Shown here: piece by piece, positions 1-8,031 of the stretch
Numbering within the stretch: position 1 is the stretch's first letter
How the letters are laid out: every line of letters begins with the position of its first letter
Assembly (NCBI GenBank): GCA_903970405.1
Contig: CAJCIT010000231.1
Coordinates: 1 to 64,000, forward strand
DNA length: 64,000 nucleotides
Reading direction: 5' to 3'
Source: Acidobacteriaceae bacterium
GTDB taxonomy: Bacteria > Acidobacteriota > Terriglobia > Bryobacterales > Bryobacteraceae
Position numbers and translations under genes: made by a program
Notes under the pieces: generated by a model
The model's input: only the letters and a program-made list of their open reading frames with translations
Told to the model about the DNA's origin: nothing
The model's database searches: none

Positions 1-823
1 TGGCGGGAATCTGCACCGCCACATCGTCTCCCGGCCTTAGCCAACGGGGGGGCGTCCGCGCCGCTCCCACGCCCGCCGGCGTACCCGTTGAAACGATGTC
101 CCCTGGCTCAAGGGTGAAAACGCTCGAGAGGTATGAGATCAGATACGGAATCTTGAAGATCAAGTTCCGTGTATTGCCGTTCTGAAGAACCTCTCCGTTT
201 ATCACCATACGAACGTCAACGTCATGCGGATCGCGAATTTCATCTTTTGTGACAATCCACGGCCCCATCGGCGCAAACGTATCGAAGGTCTTTCCCATCA
301 GCCATTGTGTGGTTGCCCGCTGGTAATCTCGGGCGCTGACATCGTTGACGATGGTGTACCCGAAAACGTGGTCTTCCCACGCTGACTCGGGGATGTGCCG
401 TCCGCCTTTGCCGATCACAAAAGCAAACTCGGCCTCGTAATCCGGCTTCGTCGAAACCTTCGGCAGAACGATCGCTTCTCCGGGCGCGATCACCGAGGTG
501 GCGAACTTGTTGAAGATGGTCGCCACCGCCGGAATCTCCGATCCGGTTTCTTCCGCGTGATCTCGATAGTTCAGGCCCACGCAGATCAGCTTGCGCGGCT
601 TCGGAATCGGCGCCAGCAATTTTACCGAAGCGAGCGGCGCCGTCTGGAGCTTTGCCGCCTTCACCTTTTCGATGGCGGCATCGCCAGCCTCGATAAAGTC
701 GAGCATCGAGGCATAGCCCAGCTCCGAGACATCGCCCACATGTAGTATATTCGCGGAATCGGCGTTCACAACGCCCACGCGCTCGCCCAGGCTGCCGCCG
801 GGCCGATAGGTCACAAAACGCAT
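1..823 (-). CDS. Fumarylacetoacetate hydrolase family protein (3' end outside window)
   Basis: The protein belongs to the FAH family, which cleaves or hydrates 2-oxo acids such as acylpyruvates or 2-hydroxyhepta-2,4-diene-1,7-dioate using a divalent metal. I translated it from the ATG at 823; 274 codons are visible and the C-terminus runs off the left edge. The metal-binding pattern is present: Glu130 and Glu132 in PDYEAEFAFVIGK and Asp161 in VNDVSARDYQ. The N-terminal beta-rich domain (about residues 1-75) precedes the catalytic core. The C-terminal motif STGTPAGVG, typical of the family, is also seen. The exact substrate cannot be told from sequence. It lies just downstream of rpmB on the same strand, with about 90 bases between them, and has no obvious pathway partner in the window. 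Confidence 0.93.
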   Translation of the reverse strand, partial: MRFVTYRPGGSLGERVGVVNADSANILHVGDVSELGYASMLDFIEAGDAAIEKVKAAKLQTAPLASVKLLAPIPKPRKLICVGLNYRDHAEETGSEIPAVATIFNKFATSVIAPGEAIVLPKVSTKPDYEAEFAFVIGKGGRHIPESAWEDHVFGYTIVNDVSARDYQRATTQWLMGKTFDTFAPMGPWIVTKDEIRDPHDVDVRMVINGEVLQNGNTRNLIFKIPYLISYLSSVFTLEPGDIVSTGTPAGVGAARTPPRWLRPGDDVAVQIPA

Positions 824-916
824 AACTTGGATAGTGTGCGCAGATTGGCGCGCCGTCCGCAACCCAAAAATTGCCAAGCAGTTCGAGCGTCGACCGCTTT
901 AGCAGGTTTCTCTGGG

Positions 917-1144
917 CTACGCCGCGGCGGTAGTCTTCGCAGCGGTCTTGGTGAGCGGTGCTTTGATCACTTTTCCGTCGCGGATACAGGTGGTACAGAC
1001 CCGCAGGCGCTTACCGCCGCCATTCACGAAGGCATGCACGCTCTGCAGGTTCAGATTCCAACGACGCTTGGTGACATTGTGGGCGTGGCTGATCTTGTTC
1101 CCAAATTGGGGCCCGCGGCCGCACACTTCACATACTTTCGCCAT
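917..1144 (-). CDS. rpmB: 50S ribosomal protein L28
   Basis: This is a 75-residue L28 of the large ribosomal subunit. The start ATG at 1144 is chosen because the family begins MAKVCEVCG and a strong GGGAGGAG ribosome binding site lies just upstream; a longer open frame to 1207 has no family support. Two CxxC pairs (C4/C7 near the start and RVCTTC in the middle) mark the zinc-binding form of L28. The core GNKISHAHNVTKRRWNLN is canonical for the family. An alanine- and lysine-rich tail ends the protein. It appears to be a single-gene unit; no other ribosomal gene is next to it. Confidence 0.97.
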   Translation of the reverse strand: MAKVCEVCGRGPQFGNKISHAHNVTKRRWNLNLQSVHAFVNGGGKRLRVCTTCIRDGKVIKAPLTKTAAKTTAAA

Positions 1145-1289
1145 ACAAACGAACTCCTCCCAGCCATTGGCCGGGTCACAAAACCCTAAGTGTACCAATC
1201 GAGCCACAATCCTGCAAGTGAGACTGCAAATGGTTGAAAGGAAACCGGTTGCGGTGAGCTTGAGTCATGCGATCCCTTTCGAATAATGC

Positions 1290-1421
1290 CTAGCCGATGG
1301 CGCTGAAGAGCTCGCACAGCGCCTCGATCACCTTGCCGAGCCCTCGGCAGACGAGCTCCAGAAGGGCTTCGGAGATCACCTCGCCCAACATGTACAGCAC
1401 GAGTTCCAGCAGAAACTCCAC
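1290..1421 (-). CDS. Small hydrophobic peptide (43 aa), uncharacterised
   Basis: This short reading frame starts with GTG at 1421, preceded by an AGGAGGAG ribosome binding site at good spacing, and ends with TAG at 1290. The product begins VEFLLELVLYMLGEVISEAL and continues as a leucine- and glutamate-rich, probably amphipathic or membrane-associated helix with two cysteines. It sits in the gap between rpmB and the divergent bshA. I do not recognise a family. The strong Shine-Dalgarno sequence and the helical pattern argue that it is translated. It could be a small membrane protein or a leader peptide; no function is claimed. Confidence 0.5.
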   Translation of the reverse strand: MEFLLELVLYMLGEVISEALLELVCRGLGKVIEALCELFSAIG

Positions 1422-1565
1422 TCCCTGTTCTCCTCCTCTGGCCGAGGATACGCATGAGAGTGGCCGCTGGTTCGCGCAGAACCCCCCCCGTGGCTGTCAT
1501 AGTCTAAGGAAGACGCCCGTTTCGAGTCGAGTAAATGCGCCCCTGGCGCTTGAGGGAGGGTCCGC

Positions 1566-2672
1566 TTGCGCATCGGTATCACTTGTTATCCGACGTATGG
1601 AGGCAGCGGCATTGTGGCCACCGAACTGGGTCTGGAACTTGCCAACCGCGGGCATGAGGTCCACTTCATCACCTACGCGAATCCAATTCGCCTGGACCCA
1701 GGCACGCCGCGCATCCACTACCACGAGGTGGAAGTCTCCAATTATCCGCTGTTCCAGTATCCGCCGTATTGCCTGGCGCTGGCATCCCGAATGGCGGAGG
1801 TGGCGGAGCGGCAAAATCTGGATTTGTTGCATGTGCACTATGCGATTCCGCACTCGGTATCGGCGTTTCTGGCGAAGCAGATGATCGTGAACCGGCGGCT
1901 TCCGTTCATCACCACGCTGCATGGAACCGACATTACGCTGGTGGGCGCGGACCGATCGTACTTCCCCATCACCCGATTTTCGATTGAGCAATCGGACGGC
2001 ATCACCACCATCAGCGACTACATGAAGCAGAGGACGGTGGAATTCTTCGGCATTCAAAAGCAAATTCACGTGATTCACAACTTCGTGAACTGCAGCTTGT
2101 ATCGCCCACAACCCGAGGCGCAGGCGGGACGCAGACGGATCATGCACATTTCGAATTTCCGCCCGGTGAAGCGCGTTCAGGATTGCATTCGCGCGTTCGC
2201 CGAAGTGCGCCGCCAGGTGGACGCGGAGCTGATTATGGCGGGGGACGGTCCCGAGCGGGGTCCGGCGGAGGCGCTGGCGCGAGAGTTGGGCGTGGAAGAG
2301 GCGGTGGTGTTTCTAGGCAAGCAGGATCACGTGGAGCGGTTGATTCCGAAAGCGCACGCGCTGCACCTACCCAGCGAACTGGAGGCATTTGGACTCGCCG
2401 CTTTGGAGGCGATGGCCTGCGGCGTGGTTCCAGTTTCTACGCGGACCGGCGGGGTGCCGGACCTGATTACCCATGGGCACGACGGATTTATGGAAGATGT
2501 GGGGGACATTGAGTCCCAAGCGCGACGGCTCACCGAGTTGCTGACCGATGAACGGCTGCGAGAGCGGATGGCGGCCGCGGCCCGGCAGACGGCAGTGGAG
2601 CGTTTTGCGACCGAGCTGCTGATTCCCAAGTATGAGGCGCTCTACGCCCAGGTTTGTGAAGAAGCCGGCTAA
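1566..2672 (+). CDS. bshA: N-acetyl-alpha-D-glucosaminyl L-malate synthase (bacillithiol pathway)
   Basis: BshA transfers GlcNAc from UDP-GlcNAc to L-malate, the first step of bacillithiol synthesis in the cytoplasm. The 368-residue length and the start MRIGITCYPTYGGSGIVATE are characteristic of BshA. It has the GT4 two-domain layout: an N-terminal acceptor domain with HGTDITLVG at about 119-127, and a C-terminal nucleotide-sugar domain with the retaining EX7E pair Glu273/Glu281 in ELEAFGLAALEAMACG. Translation starts at TTG 1566 behind a GGGAGGG ribosome binding site. The later genes bshB and bshC are not in the window. Other GT4 enzymes are possible, but the N-terminal signature makes BshA likely. 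Confidence 0.9.
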   Translation: MRIGITCYPTYGGSGIVATELGLELANRGHEVHFITYANPIRLDPGTPRIHYHEVEVSNYPLFQYPPYCLALASRMAEVAERQNLDLLHVHYAIPHSVSAFLAKQMIVNRRLPFITTLHGTDITLVGADRSYFPITRFSIEQSDGITTISDYMKQRTVEFFGIQKQIHVIHNFVNCSLYRPQPEAQAGRRRIMHISNFRPVKRVQDCIRAFAEVRRQVDAELIMAGDGPERGPAEALARELGVEEAVVFLGKQDHVERLIPKAHALHLPSELEAFGLAALEAMACGVVPVSTRTGGVPDLITHGHDGFMEDVGDIESQARRLTELLTDERLRERMAAAARQTAVERFATELLIPKYEALYAQVCEEAG

Positions 2673-2790
2673 GAAGCGGTGAAAAAACTGGCACCCATCC
2701 TGAAGCCGAAGAGTCAGACCATCCGGCAATAGTGGTGGGCCCCGTTCCATCAAGGCTCCCCATCGCGGTCTGACGCGAAATGTACGCAGT

Positions 2791-3480
2791 TCAATGCTGG
2801 TCCGATCCCGAAGGGGTGCCATCCGACCATCGGCCAACGGGAATCAAGAACACCGTCAGGCGCTCCTCGGGATACTTGATTCCGAGAATGGGCGACTCTG
2901 GCAATCCGGCGCCCCAGAATTTCGGATCGGTGTCGGGTGTGAAGAACATAAGATGCGGAAGCCAATGACCGAGACGATTACTAAGATAGGTTTGCTTGGA
3001 CAGCATGTAGGCCACTGCCCCCGTTTCGGCCGTTTGCAGTTCACCGCTCTTGACTGCTGCTTCGACGGCTATCCGAACCTGGGCTTTCGACCCTCCAGCC
3101 ATTGCAACCTGGGTCCGCTTGATGGTAGCCGGTACCTGAGACTTCGCGGCGAGAGCGTTATAGCAGATCGGTGCACGCAATCTTGGATCCCAGAAGTCGG
3201 GATCGTCATAATCGGCAGACCAGGAGCGTGCCACCATGCAGACGAAGCCGTTTGTGCCCTTCACCGCAGTCTGAAAACCACTTTCGGTGAGAACGAGAAT
3301 TTCGGCCTCGCCCGCGATGGATTTCGGCGCCGCACTACGCGCGAGAAGTATTTCCGCATCTCGGGGCATCAAGTATTCCGAAAGTGGCGCCATCCTCGGA
3401 TAAGCAGTCTTTGCGCCTTGAGCAGTTCCTTGCAACGGCAGAAGAAAAAACAAAACCAGAACACTCCCAATAAGTTTCAT
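2791..3480 (-). CDS. Secreted protein of unknown function, third gene of an ArsR operon
   Basis: The 229-residue product starts at ATG 3480 behind AAAGGAG and has a clear Sec signal peptide (KLIGSVLVLFFLLPLQGTAQG). The mature part is soluble, with a Trp/Asp-rich stretch (SWSADYDDPDFWDP at about 90-105), and I recognise no domain. Its start codon overlaps the ArsR stop codon as ATGA (3477-3480), so the two genes are probably translationally coupled. It is therefore expected to be controlled by that repressor. The periplasmic location is inferred from the signal peptide. It could act on the same ligand as the SRPBCC protein of the operon, but nothing in the sequence proves this. Confidence 0.8.
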   Translation of the reverse strand: MKLIGSVLVLFFLLPLQGTAQGAKTAYPRMAPLSEYLMPRDAEILLARSAAPKSIAGEAEILVLTESGFQTAVKGTNGFVCMVARSWSADYDDPDFWDPRLRAPICYNALAAKSQVPATIKRTQVAMAGGSKAQVRIAVEAAVKSGELQTAETGAVAYMLSKQTYLSNRLGHWLPHLMFFTPDTDPKFWGAGLPESPILGIKYPEERLTVFLIPVGRWSDGTPSGSDQH

Positions 3481-3854
3481 TTCGGTCTCCTTTGTCGGAC
3501 ATCTTTCGCTGACTTGCGTTGATCCTTTGTGGGCTCTTCTTCGGCAAGGACACGCAGCCGTTCGAGGGCGGTCGACCAATAGCGCTCATACTTCGCAATC
3601 CATGGGCTCAGTGCGGCGACGAAGGCATCCGATTCCAACTGATAAATCTGTTGCCGCCCTCGACGCGTTGCGCATACCAGACCCGCGGCCCGGAGGCTCA
3701 TCAAGTGTTTCGAAATGCCCGACGTCACCAGGTCGGGGAACTCGGCGGCCAGTTGACCGACGGTTAAGGGCCCGCGTTCGGCGAGGAGATCGAGGATTTG
3801 CCGGCGCGTCGGGTCGGCCAAAATCCTGAACAGGGTGTCGCTATCGCCTGACAT
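3477..3854 (-). CDS. ArsR/SmtB-family winged-helix transcriptional repressor
   Basis: This 125-residue DNA-binding protein has the ArsR winged helix: DPTRRQILDLLAERGPLTVG (about residues 13-32), followed by the recognition helix region SGISKHLMSLRAAGLV and the wing RRGRQQIYQLE. It lacks the CxC metal site of arsenic or cadmium sensors, so it is of the non-metal type that commonly accompanies SRPBCC/AHSA1 genes. Its start overlaps the SRPBCC gene by 14 bases, and its stop overlaps the secreted-protein gene by four, giving a three-gene operon. The tandem palindromes at 4296-4328 over the operon promoter are the obvious operator, which implies autoregulation. The inducer is unknown. Confidence 0.92.
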   Translation of the reverse strand: MSGDSDTLFRILADPTRRQILDLLAERGPLTVGQLAAEFPDLVTSGISKHLMSLRAAGLVCATRRGRQQIYQLESDAFVAALSPWIAKYERYWSTALERLRVLAEEEPTKDQRKSAKDVRQRRPK

Positions 3855-4278
3855 CTCCGGCGCTCACAAGATCTCCCAAGCGATCGAGAATGCGGTGGAC
3901 GTCGGCGCCGCGCTCATAGTCCTGTACCGTCTCAGTCCAATCCGAACGGCCGATGCCTTCAAATCCATCGTGAATGAGGGTGACGCGCGTGCCTGTAGCG
4001 GTGGGAACAAGCGCGATGACTAACCGCGCCGGGTTCACCCACCCACTGCCCTCCTCGAGCCATGAAAGAATCAGGCTTTTCTCCGGCTCGAGTTCCAATA
4101 CGGTCCCGCTGATCCATGTCTGATCGTCGGGTCCGAGAAAGCGGTAGGAACCGCCTACACGCAAATCGATGTCCAGATCCGAGCTGATCCAGCGGCGCAG
4201 AGCTTCCTGGGTTGCCAACCAGCGCCAGACGGCACCGGGCGGAGCATTGATCTCGATCGAACGGACGACCTGTGGCAT
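3841..4278 (-). CDS. SRPBCC (AHSA1/START-like) domain protein
   Basis: The 145-residue protein has the AHSA1-type SRPBCC fold throughout: the start VVRSIEINAPPGAVWRWLA, a central GGSYRF segment and the strand ISGTVLELEPEKSLILSW. SRPBCC proteins form a deep hydrophobic ligand cavity. It is the first gene of an operon with an ArsR repressor and a secreted protein. This pairing of an ArsR gene with an AHSA1 gene is common in soil bacteria, but its ligand is generally unknown. An AGGAGG ribosome binding site precedes the ATG at 4278. No catalytic residue can be assigned. Confidence 0.9.
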   Translation of the reverse strand: MPQVVRSIEINAPPGAVWRWLATQEALRRWISSDLDIDLRVGGSYRFLGPDDQTWISGTVLELEPEKSLILSWLEEGSGWVNPARLVIALVPTATGTRVTLIHDGFEGIGRSDWTETVQDYERGADVHRILDRLGDLVSAGDVRR

Positions 4279-4295
4279 AAAATCCTCCTAACATC

Positions 4296-4344
4296 TTACC
4301 GTCGGGTAATATATTACTATACGGTAATGCTTTGGTCAAGTCAA
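4296..4344 (-). promoter_or_regulatory. Promoter and tandem palindromic operator of the SRPBCC/ArsR operon
   Basis: Read on the minus strand, TTGACT (4339-4344) and TATAGT (4316-4321) are separated by exactly 17 bases and form a good sigma-70 promoter for the gene starting at 4278. Two inverted repeats overlie it: TTACC-GTCG-GGTAA at 4296-4309 and ATTAC-6-GTAAT at 4313-4328. The second covers the -10 box. They also nest in a larger TTACCGT/ACGGTAA pair (4296-4302 and 4321-4327) and a central 12-base palindrome GTAATATATTAC (4306-4317). Binding of the ArsR dimer here would block transcription initiation. Confidence 0.75.
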
Positions 4345-4443
4345 CCGCGAGATGACCGCGGGGCAAACGGTTCGTAGAGTGGTATAGCAACGTATAAACC
4401 CAGGATTCGCGCAACGAAGCTACGATGAAAGGAGGGCATAAAC

Positions 4444-4690
4444 ATGAACCTCGAAATCCATAAACCCGAACTCGCGCAGCGTGCGCAAGCGCAGATTCAG
4501 AGCGGCCATTTCCATGATGCGGACGAGCTAATCTGAAAGGCCCTTGACGCGCTCGACATCCAGGAGGCCGCCGCCGCACCGCCGACGGCAATCGGCGCAG
4601 TTGGTGCTCGCGGCGTTACAAGCCTCGCCCTATCGCGATATAGATCTCATGCCACCTCCCAAAGTCCTAAAAATGAAGACAAAGGCATGA
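4444..4690 (+). pseudogene. Broken ParD/RHH-like antitoxin gene
   Basis: From ATG 4444 the frame encodes MNLEIHKPELAQRAQAQIQS and continues GHFHDADELI, which resembles the N-terminus of small ribbon-helix-helix antitoxins common in acidobacteria. It stops at an in-frame TGA (4534-4536), after which KALDALDIQEA continues in the same frame. The typical C-terminal tail (ALQASPYRDIDLMPPP) is found in a different frame and ends at TGA 4688-4690. The gene therefore carries both a nonsense codon and a frameshift. No toxin gene lies beside it; the next gene, an esterase, starts at 4687 overlapping the old stop as ATGA. The family assignment is from memory of the motif and is moderately sure. Confidence 0.6.
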
Positions 4691-5406
4691 AGAAGCAGAC
4701 ACGCAATCACCTCAACCCCAAGCTAAGTGAGTCCGACGGAGCGCCCGCCAAGCCCGGCCCAGTCTCGGGAGAGTTTGTCACCGAGATGTTCGAGTACGAC
4801 CGCGGAAGGCAGGTCACGGTGTACGTTCCACCGGACCCGCCCGAAGGAATCGTCTTCGCCGGCGACGGTCAGCGAATCTCGAAGTGGGGCCGGTTGCTCC
4901 AGAAGGCAGACGTACCGCCCACAATGCTCGTCGGCGTACATGGGCTGACCGATGAGACGCTGCGGCTCCATGAGTACTCACCGGGCTTTGAGCCGGAGCG
5001 GTTCGCGGCACACGAGAAGTTCTTCGTCGAGGACGTTCGCCGATGGACGGAGTCGCGGTTTGGCGTGGCGCCGCCCACTGAACGTACCGCGGTGTTCGGC
5101 GTCTCGGCGGGTGGAGAGCTGGCCCTCGCTCTTGGGCTTCGGCATCCGCATGTCTACGGTGCGGTCTTGTGCGCCTCGCCTGGCGGCGGTTACAAGCCGC
5201 CTGGCATTATGCCGAGTCCGCTCCCGCGCACATACCTTGTCGCCGGCACACAGGAGCCGTTCTTCCTCGAGAACGCAAGGAGGTGGGCGGACGCGCTGCG
5301 CGATCGAGACGCGGATGTCGTCATGAATGAGCGAGCTGGGTCGCACGGTGGCGCATTCTGGCGGGAAGAGTTCCCGCTGATGGTGGCGTGGGCATTCGGA
5401 CGATGA
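4687..5406 (+). CDS. Esterase, enterochelin-esterase-like alpha/beta hydrolase
   Basis: This is a 239-residue serine hydrolase of the putative esterase (Esterase_D-like) group. The nucleophile elbow is GVSAGGE with Ser140, inside the order VFGVSAGGELALALGLRHP, and the likely catalytic His lies in AGSHGGAFWR near residue 222. No signal peptide is visible, so the enzyme is probably cytoplasmic. The substrate cannot be assigned; relatives cleave siderophore esters or small acyl esters. The ATG at 4687 overlaps the end of the upstream antitoxin remnant, and the first roughly 30 residues are low-complexity and may not be part of the fold. A later start is possible. Confidence 0.85.
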   Translation: MKKQTRNHLNPKLSESDGAPAKPGPVSGEFVTEMFEYDRGRQVTVYVPPDPPEGIVFAGDGQRISKWGRLLQKADVPPTMLVGVHGLTDETLRLHEYSPGFEPERFAAHEKFFVEDVRRWTESRFGVAPPTERTAVFGVSAGGELALALGLRHPHVYGAVLCASPGGGYKPPGIMPSPLPRTYLVAGTQEPFFLENARRWADALRDRDADVVMNERAGSHGGAFWREEFPLMVAWAFGR

Positions 5407-5527
5407 CGCATGGCGACCATCCAAAGAAGCCTTTGTTCGCGGCCTGAGCAAGCAGGTCTCCGGGTTATTGAGCAGCTCAATACGGCGTTCAGTATGTCCT
5501 GCTCCTGACCTGGGCGCGGAACAGCTC

Positions 5528-6850
5528 TCAGCCTCCGGGCGCTCCCCGCACGGGCGCAACTGAGCGCGAGGGCGTCTGCGTCGGCCCTGTGATGAGACGC
5601 GCGCCGCGGCTGAAGGTGATGTATTGGAATCCCCACTGGATCATCACCATGATGCGGTTGCGGAATTCGACAAGGTAAAGGACGTGAACGAAGAGCCAGA
5701 TCAACCAGGCGATCAGGCCCGAAAGATGGAGCCCGGCGATGTCGGCGACGGCTGAGCCGCGCCCGATCACCGCCAGGCTGCCCTTGTCGAAGTAGTGAAA
5801 CGGCTTCGTGACAGGCTTTCCCTTTAGACGCCCAAGGATGACTTTGGCGGCATACTCGCCGCCCTGCATGGCGACCTGGGCGACGCCGGGCAGAACCTTC
5901 CCGTCTGAGCCCGCAATCTGCGCAATGTCTCCGATGATGAAGACTTCGGGATGGCCAGGGAGCGTAAGGTCTGGATTCACCTTCAGACGCCTCAGCTTGT
6001 CGAGCTGCGCGCCGCTTTGGACGGCCAGCGATTCAGTGAGTTCAGACGAAGTGACGCCGGCGGCCCACAACACCGTGCGGGTGTGCATAGTGCAATCGCC
6101 ACTGGCTGCGCGATACGTTAGCCGCTGGTCTGAGATGTCAATGACGCGGACACCCGTCTTCACGTTGACGCCGAGCTTATTCAGTGAACGAACCGCCGCC
6201 TCCGCCAAGTCGGGCGGGAACGCCGACATAATGCGCGGCGAGCCTTCCAGGAGGAAGATCTGGGACTCTTCGGGCCGGATGGCGCGAAACTCGTGCTTCA
6301 AGGTGAAGCGCGCGATTTCACCGAGGGCCCCAGCGAGCTCGACGCCCGTCAATCCTCCGCCGACAATGGCGAACCGCAACCAGGCTTTGCGTTCTTCGGG
6401 GTCAGTTTCGCGCTCGGCCGCTTCGAAGGCAAACAGTATCTTGTGGCGGATGGCGGTGGCTTCCTCAATGGTTTTCAGACTGGGCGCTACATCACGCCAT
6501 ACATCCTTCCCGAAATAGGCGCTGCGCGAACCGGCCGCAACGATGAGCGAGTCATAGGGGACCATGCCGCCATCGCTCAAGGAGACCTCGCGCCGCGCCA
6601 GATCGATCTTCACGACGTCACCGAGGAAGACTTCCGTGTTCTTCTGGCCGGCCAGTACGCTGCGAATGGGCGCCGCAATTTCACCAGGCGACAATGTGCC
6701 CGTCGCCACCTGGTACATGAGCGGCTGAAACAAATGGAAGTTACGGCGATCGATCACGGTTACGTCCGCCCGCGCATGCTTCAAGCCTTGGGCTGCGTAC
6801 AAGCCGCCGAAACCGGCGCCGATGATGACAATCCGTTGTTGAGCGCTCAC
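5528..6850 (-). CDS. ndh: Type II NADH dehydrogenase (NDH-2)
   Basis: NDH-2 oxidises NADH and reduces quinone at the inner membrane without pumping protons. The 440-residue protein has the FAD-binding IVIIGAGFGGLYAAQGL at residues 7-23, a second nucleotide-binding motif IVGGGLTGVELAGAL near 164-178, and the FAD-contacting segment VFIIGDIAQI. A C-terminal hydrophobic stretch (SGLIAWLIWLFVHVLYLVEFRNR) provides membrane attachment, as usual for the family. It follows a membrane-anchored peroxiredoxin-like gene by 42 bases on the same strand, so the two are probably co-transcribed, linking quinone reduction to thiol redox control. The proline- and serine-rich tail after residue 420 is not conserved family sequence as far as I can tell. 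Confidence 0.95.
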   Translation of the reverse strand: MSAQQRIVIIGAGFGGLYAAQGLKHARADVTVIDRRNFHLFQPLMYQVATGTLSPGEIAAPIRSVLAGQKNTEVFLGDVVKIDLARREVSLSDGGMVPYDSLIVAAGSRSAYFGKDVWRDVAPSLKTIEEATAIRHKILFAFEAAERETDPEERKAWLRFAIVGGGLTGVELAGALGEIARFTLKHEFRAIRPEESQIFLLEGSPRIMSAFPPDLAEAAVRSLNKLGVNVKTGVRVIDISDQRLTYRAASGDCTMHTRTVLWAAGVTSSELTESLAVQSGAQLDKLRRLKVNPDLTLPGHPEVFIIGDIAQIAGSDGKVLPGVAQVAMQGGEYAAKVILGRLKGKPVTKPFHYFDKGSLAVIGRGSAVADIAGLHLSGLIAWLIWLFVHVLYLVEFRNRIMVMIQWGFQYITFSRGARLITGPTQTPSRSVAPVRGAPGG

Positions 6851-6892
6851 TCTCGCCTCTTCTTGAGAGCCTCGGCGCGGGAGACGAAATTC

Positions 6893-7903
6893 CTAACTCG
6901 CAACAGCCTCGGCGGCGCCGTCCTCAATATCCAATTGCAGCACACGCCGGTAGTTGGGCCGGTCAGCTACGGATCGGTGCAGGAAGCTGCGTACGATGTG
7001 GCCTTGAAGAATCACGAAGATGCCCGGCATCTGGAACACGTCGCCAACCACCCACCCCAAACCGTGACGTTCGAAGACGGCGGCGGCGGCTAAACGCCAG
7101 ACTGCCGCCGGTCCAAACACGTTCAGCAGGCCGCCGCGGCCGAGGCCGAACGCACGATAGATGACGCGATTGTTGTCGCTCACCCGCGGCAAATCGGCAA
7201 GGCCGTAGAACTGGAAAACCTCACGCGCCTGCCGATCGGCGGCCATGTGTATCAGCACAATCTGCGTGCCGGTGCTCTCTATTTCCTTGCGCTGTTTGGA
7301 AAGATCGGAGAGCGATTCACGGCAGAAGGGACATCCGAACTGACGGAGGAACACCATAATAACCGGCTGGCGTTTCGACATCTCAAGCAGCGCCAGGCCC
7401 TTGTTCGTACGGCTGCGAAGGGCCATCTCTTGAACGGCCGGAGAAATCTTCCGAACGACGCCCGGCCGCACCCTATAAGCCTTCAAGAGGATGAGGGCGA
7501 AGGGAACTAACCAGATGAGGCCAATGTTCCAGCTATAGTTCCAGGGCCACCGGCCGGCGGGCGCGGTTTGAAACAACTCGATTGCCGCGGCGATATTCGT
7601 CAGCAGACCCATCAGCACAACCGGCCAGTGGCGAACGGGATTCGTTGCCGCTGCTAAGCAGCCCACTCCCAAGATACCGGCGACTGTGCCGATTCCTTGC
7701 CAGACTTCGGGAACGTTGGGCGCGCCAAACAAATGGAAGAGCAATGAGGCCCAAATGAAAGCTCCCCACAGCACGTTAAAGACGCCGGCCGACGCCATCG
7801 TCCAGGACATCCAATGTACCGCCTGAGCTGCTCGACCTGAATTTGAGGGCGTGGACGCATCGATCTCACTGTTGTCGGGCCCATATGGCAACTCATTCAA
7901 CAT
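6893..7903 (-). CDS. Membrane-anchored peroxiredoxin-like (AhpC/TSA-type) protein
   Basis: The 336-residue protein is a fusion. Residues 31-145 contain about four transmembrane helices (around 33-58, 70-87, 93-111 and 125-141). Residues 165-325 form a thioredoxin-fold domain of the SelL/PRXL2-like group, with FLRQFGCPFCRESL carrying Cys191 and Cys194 and downstream elements such as YRAFGLGRGG and GDVFQMPGIFVI. The catalytic domain is expected to reduce peroxides or disulfides at the membrane face. The gene is upstream of ndh with a 42-base gap, suggesting an operon. It could alternatively serve as a membrane thiol reductase. The N-terminal membrane region has no family I recognise. Confidence 0.85.
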   Translation of the reverse strand: MLNELPYGPDNSEIDASTPSNSGRAAQAVHWMSWTMASAGVFNVLWGAFIWASLLFHLFGAPNVPEVWQGIGTVAGILGVGCLAAATNPVRHWPVVLMGLLTNIAAAIELFQTAPAGRWPWNYSWNIGLIWLVPFALILLKAYRVRPGVVRKISPAVQEMALRSRTNKGLALLEMSKRQPVIMVFLRQFGCPFCRESLSDLSKQRKEIESTGTQIVLIHMAADRQAREVFQFYGLADLPRVSDNNRVIYRAFGLGRGGLLNVFGPAAVWRLAAAAVFERHGLGWVVGDVFQMPGIFVILQGHIVRSFLHRSVADRPNYRRVLQLDIEDGAAEAVAS

Positions 7904-8031
7904 TCGCTTTAATTAAGAGATGACGCTCGGGGCTTTGTCGCGCTAAAAAGCCCAGGGATTTCTTGACTTTCTCCCATGAACCTGCGACGCCCCCTGTGCC
8001 CGAGCGGAATCCTACCGGATACGACGTCTCG

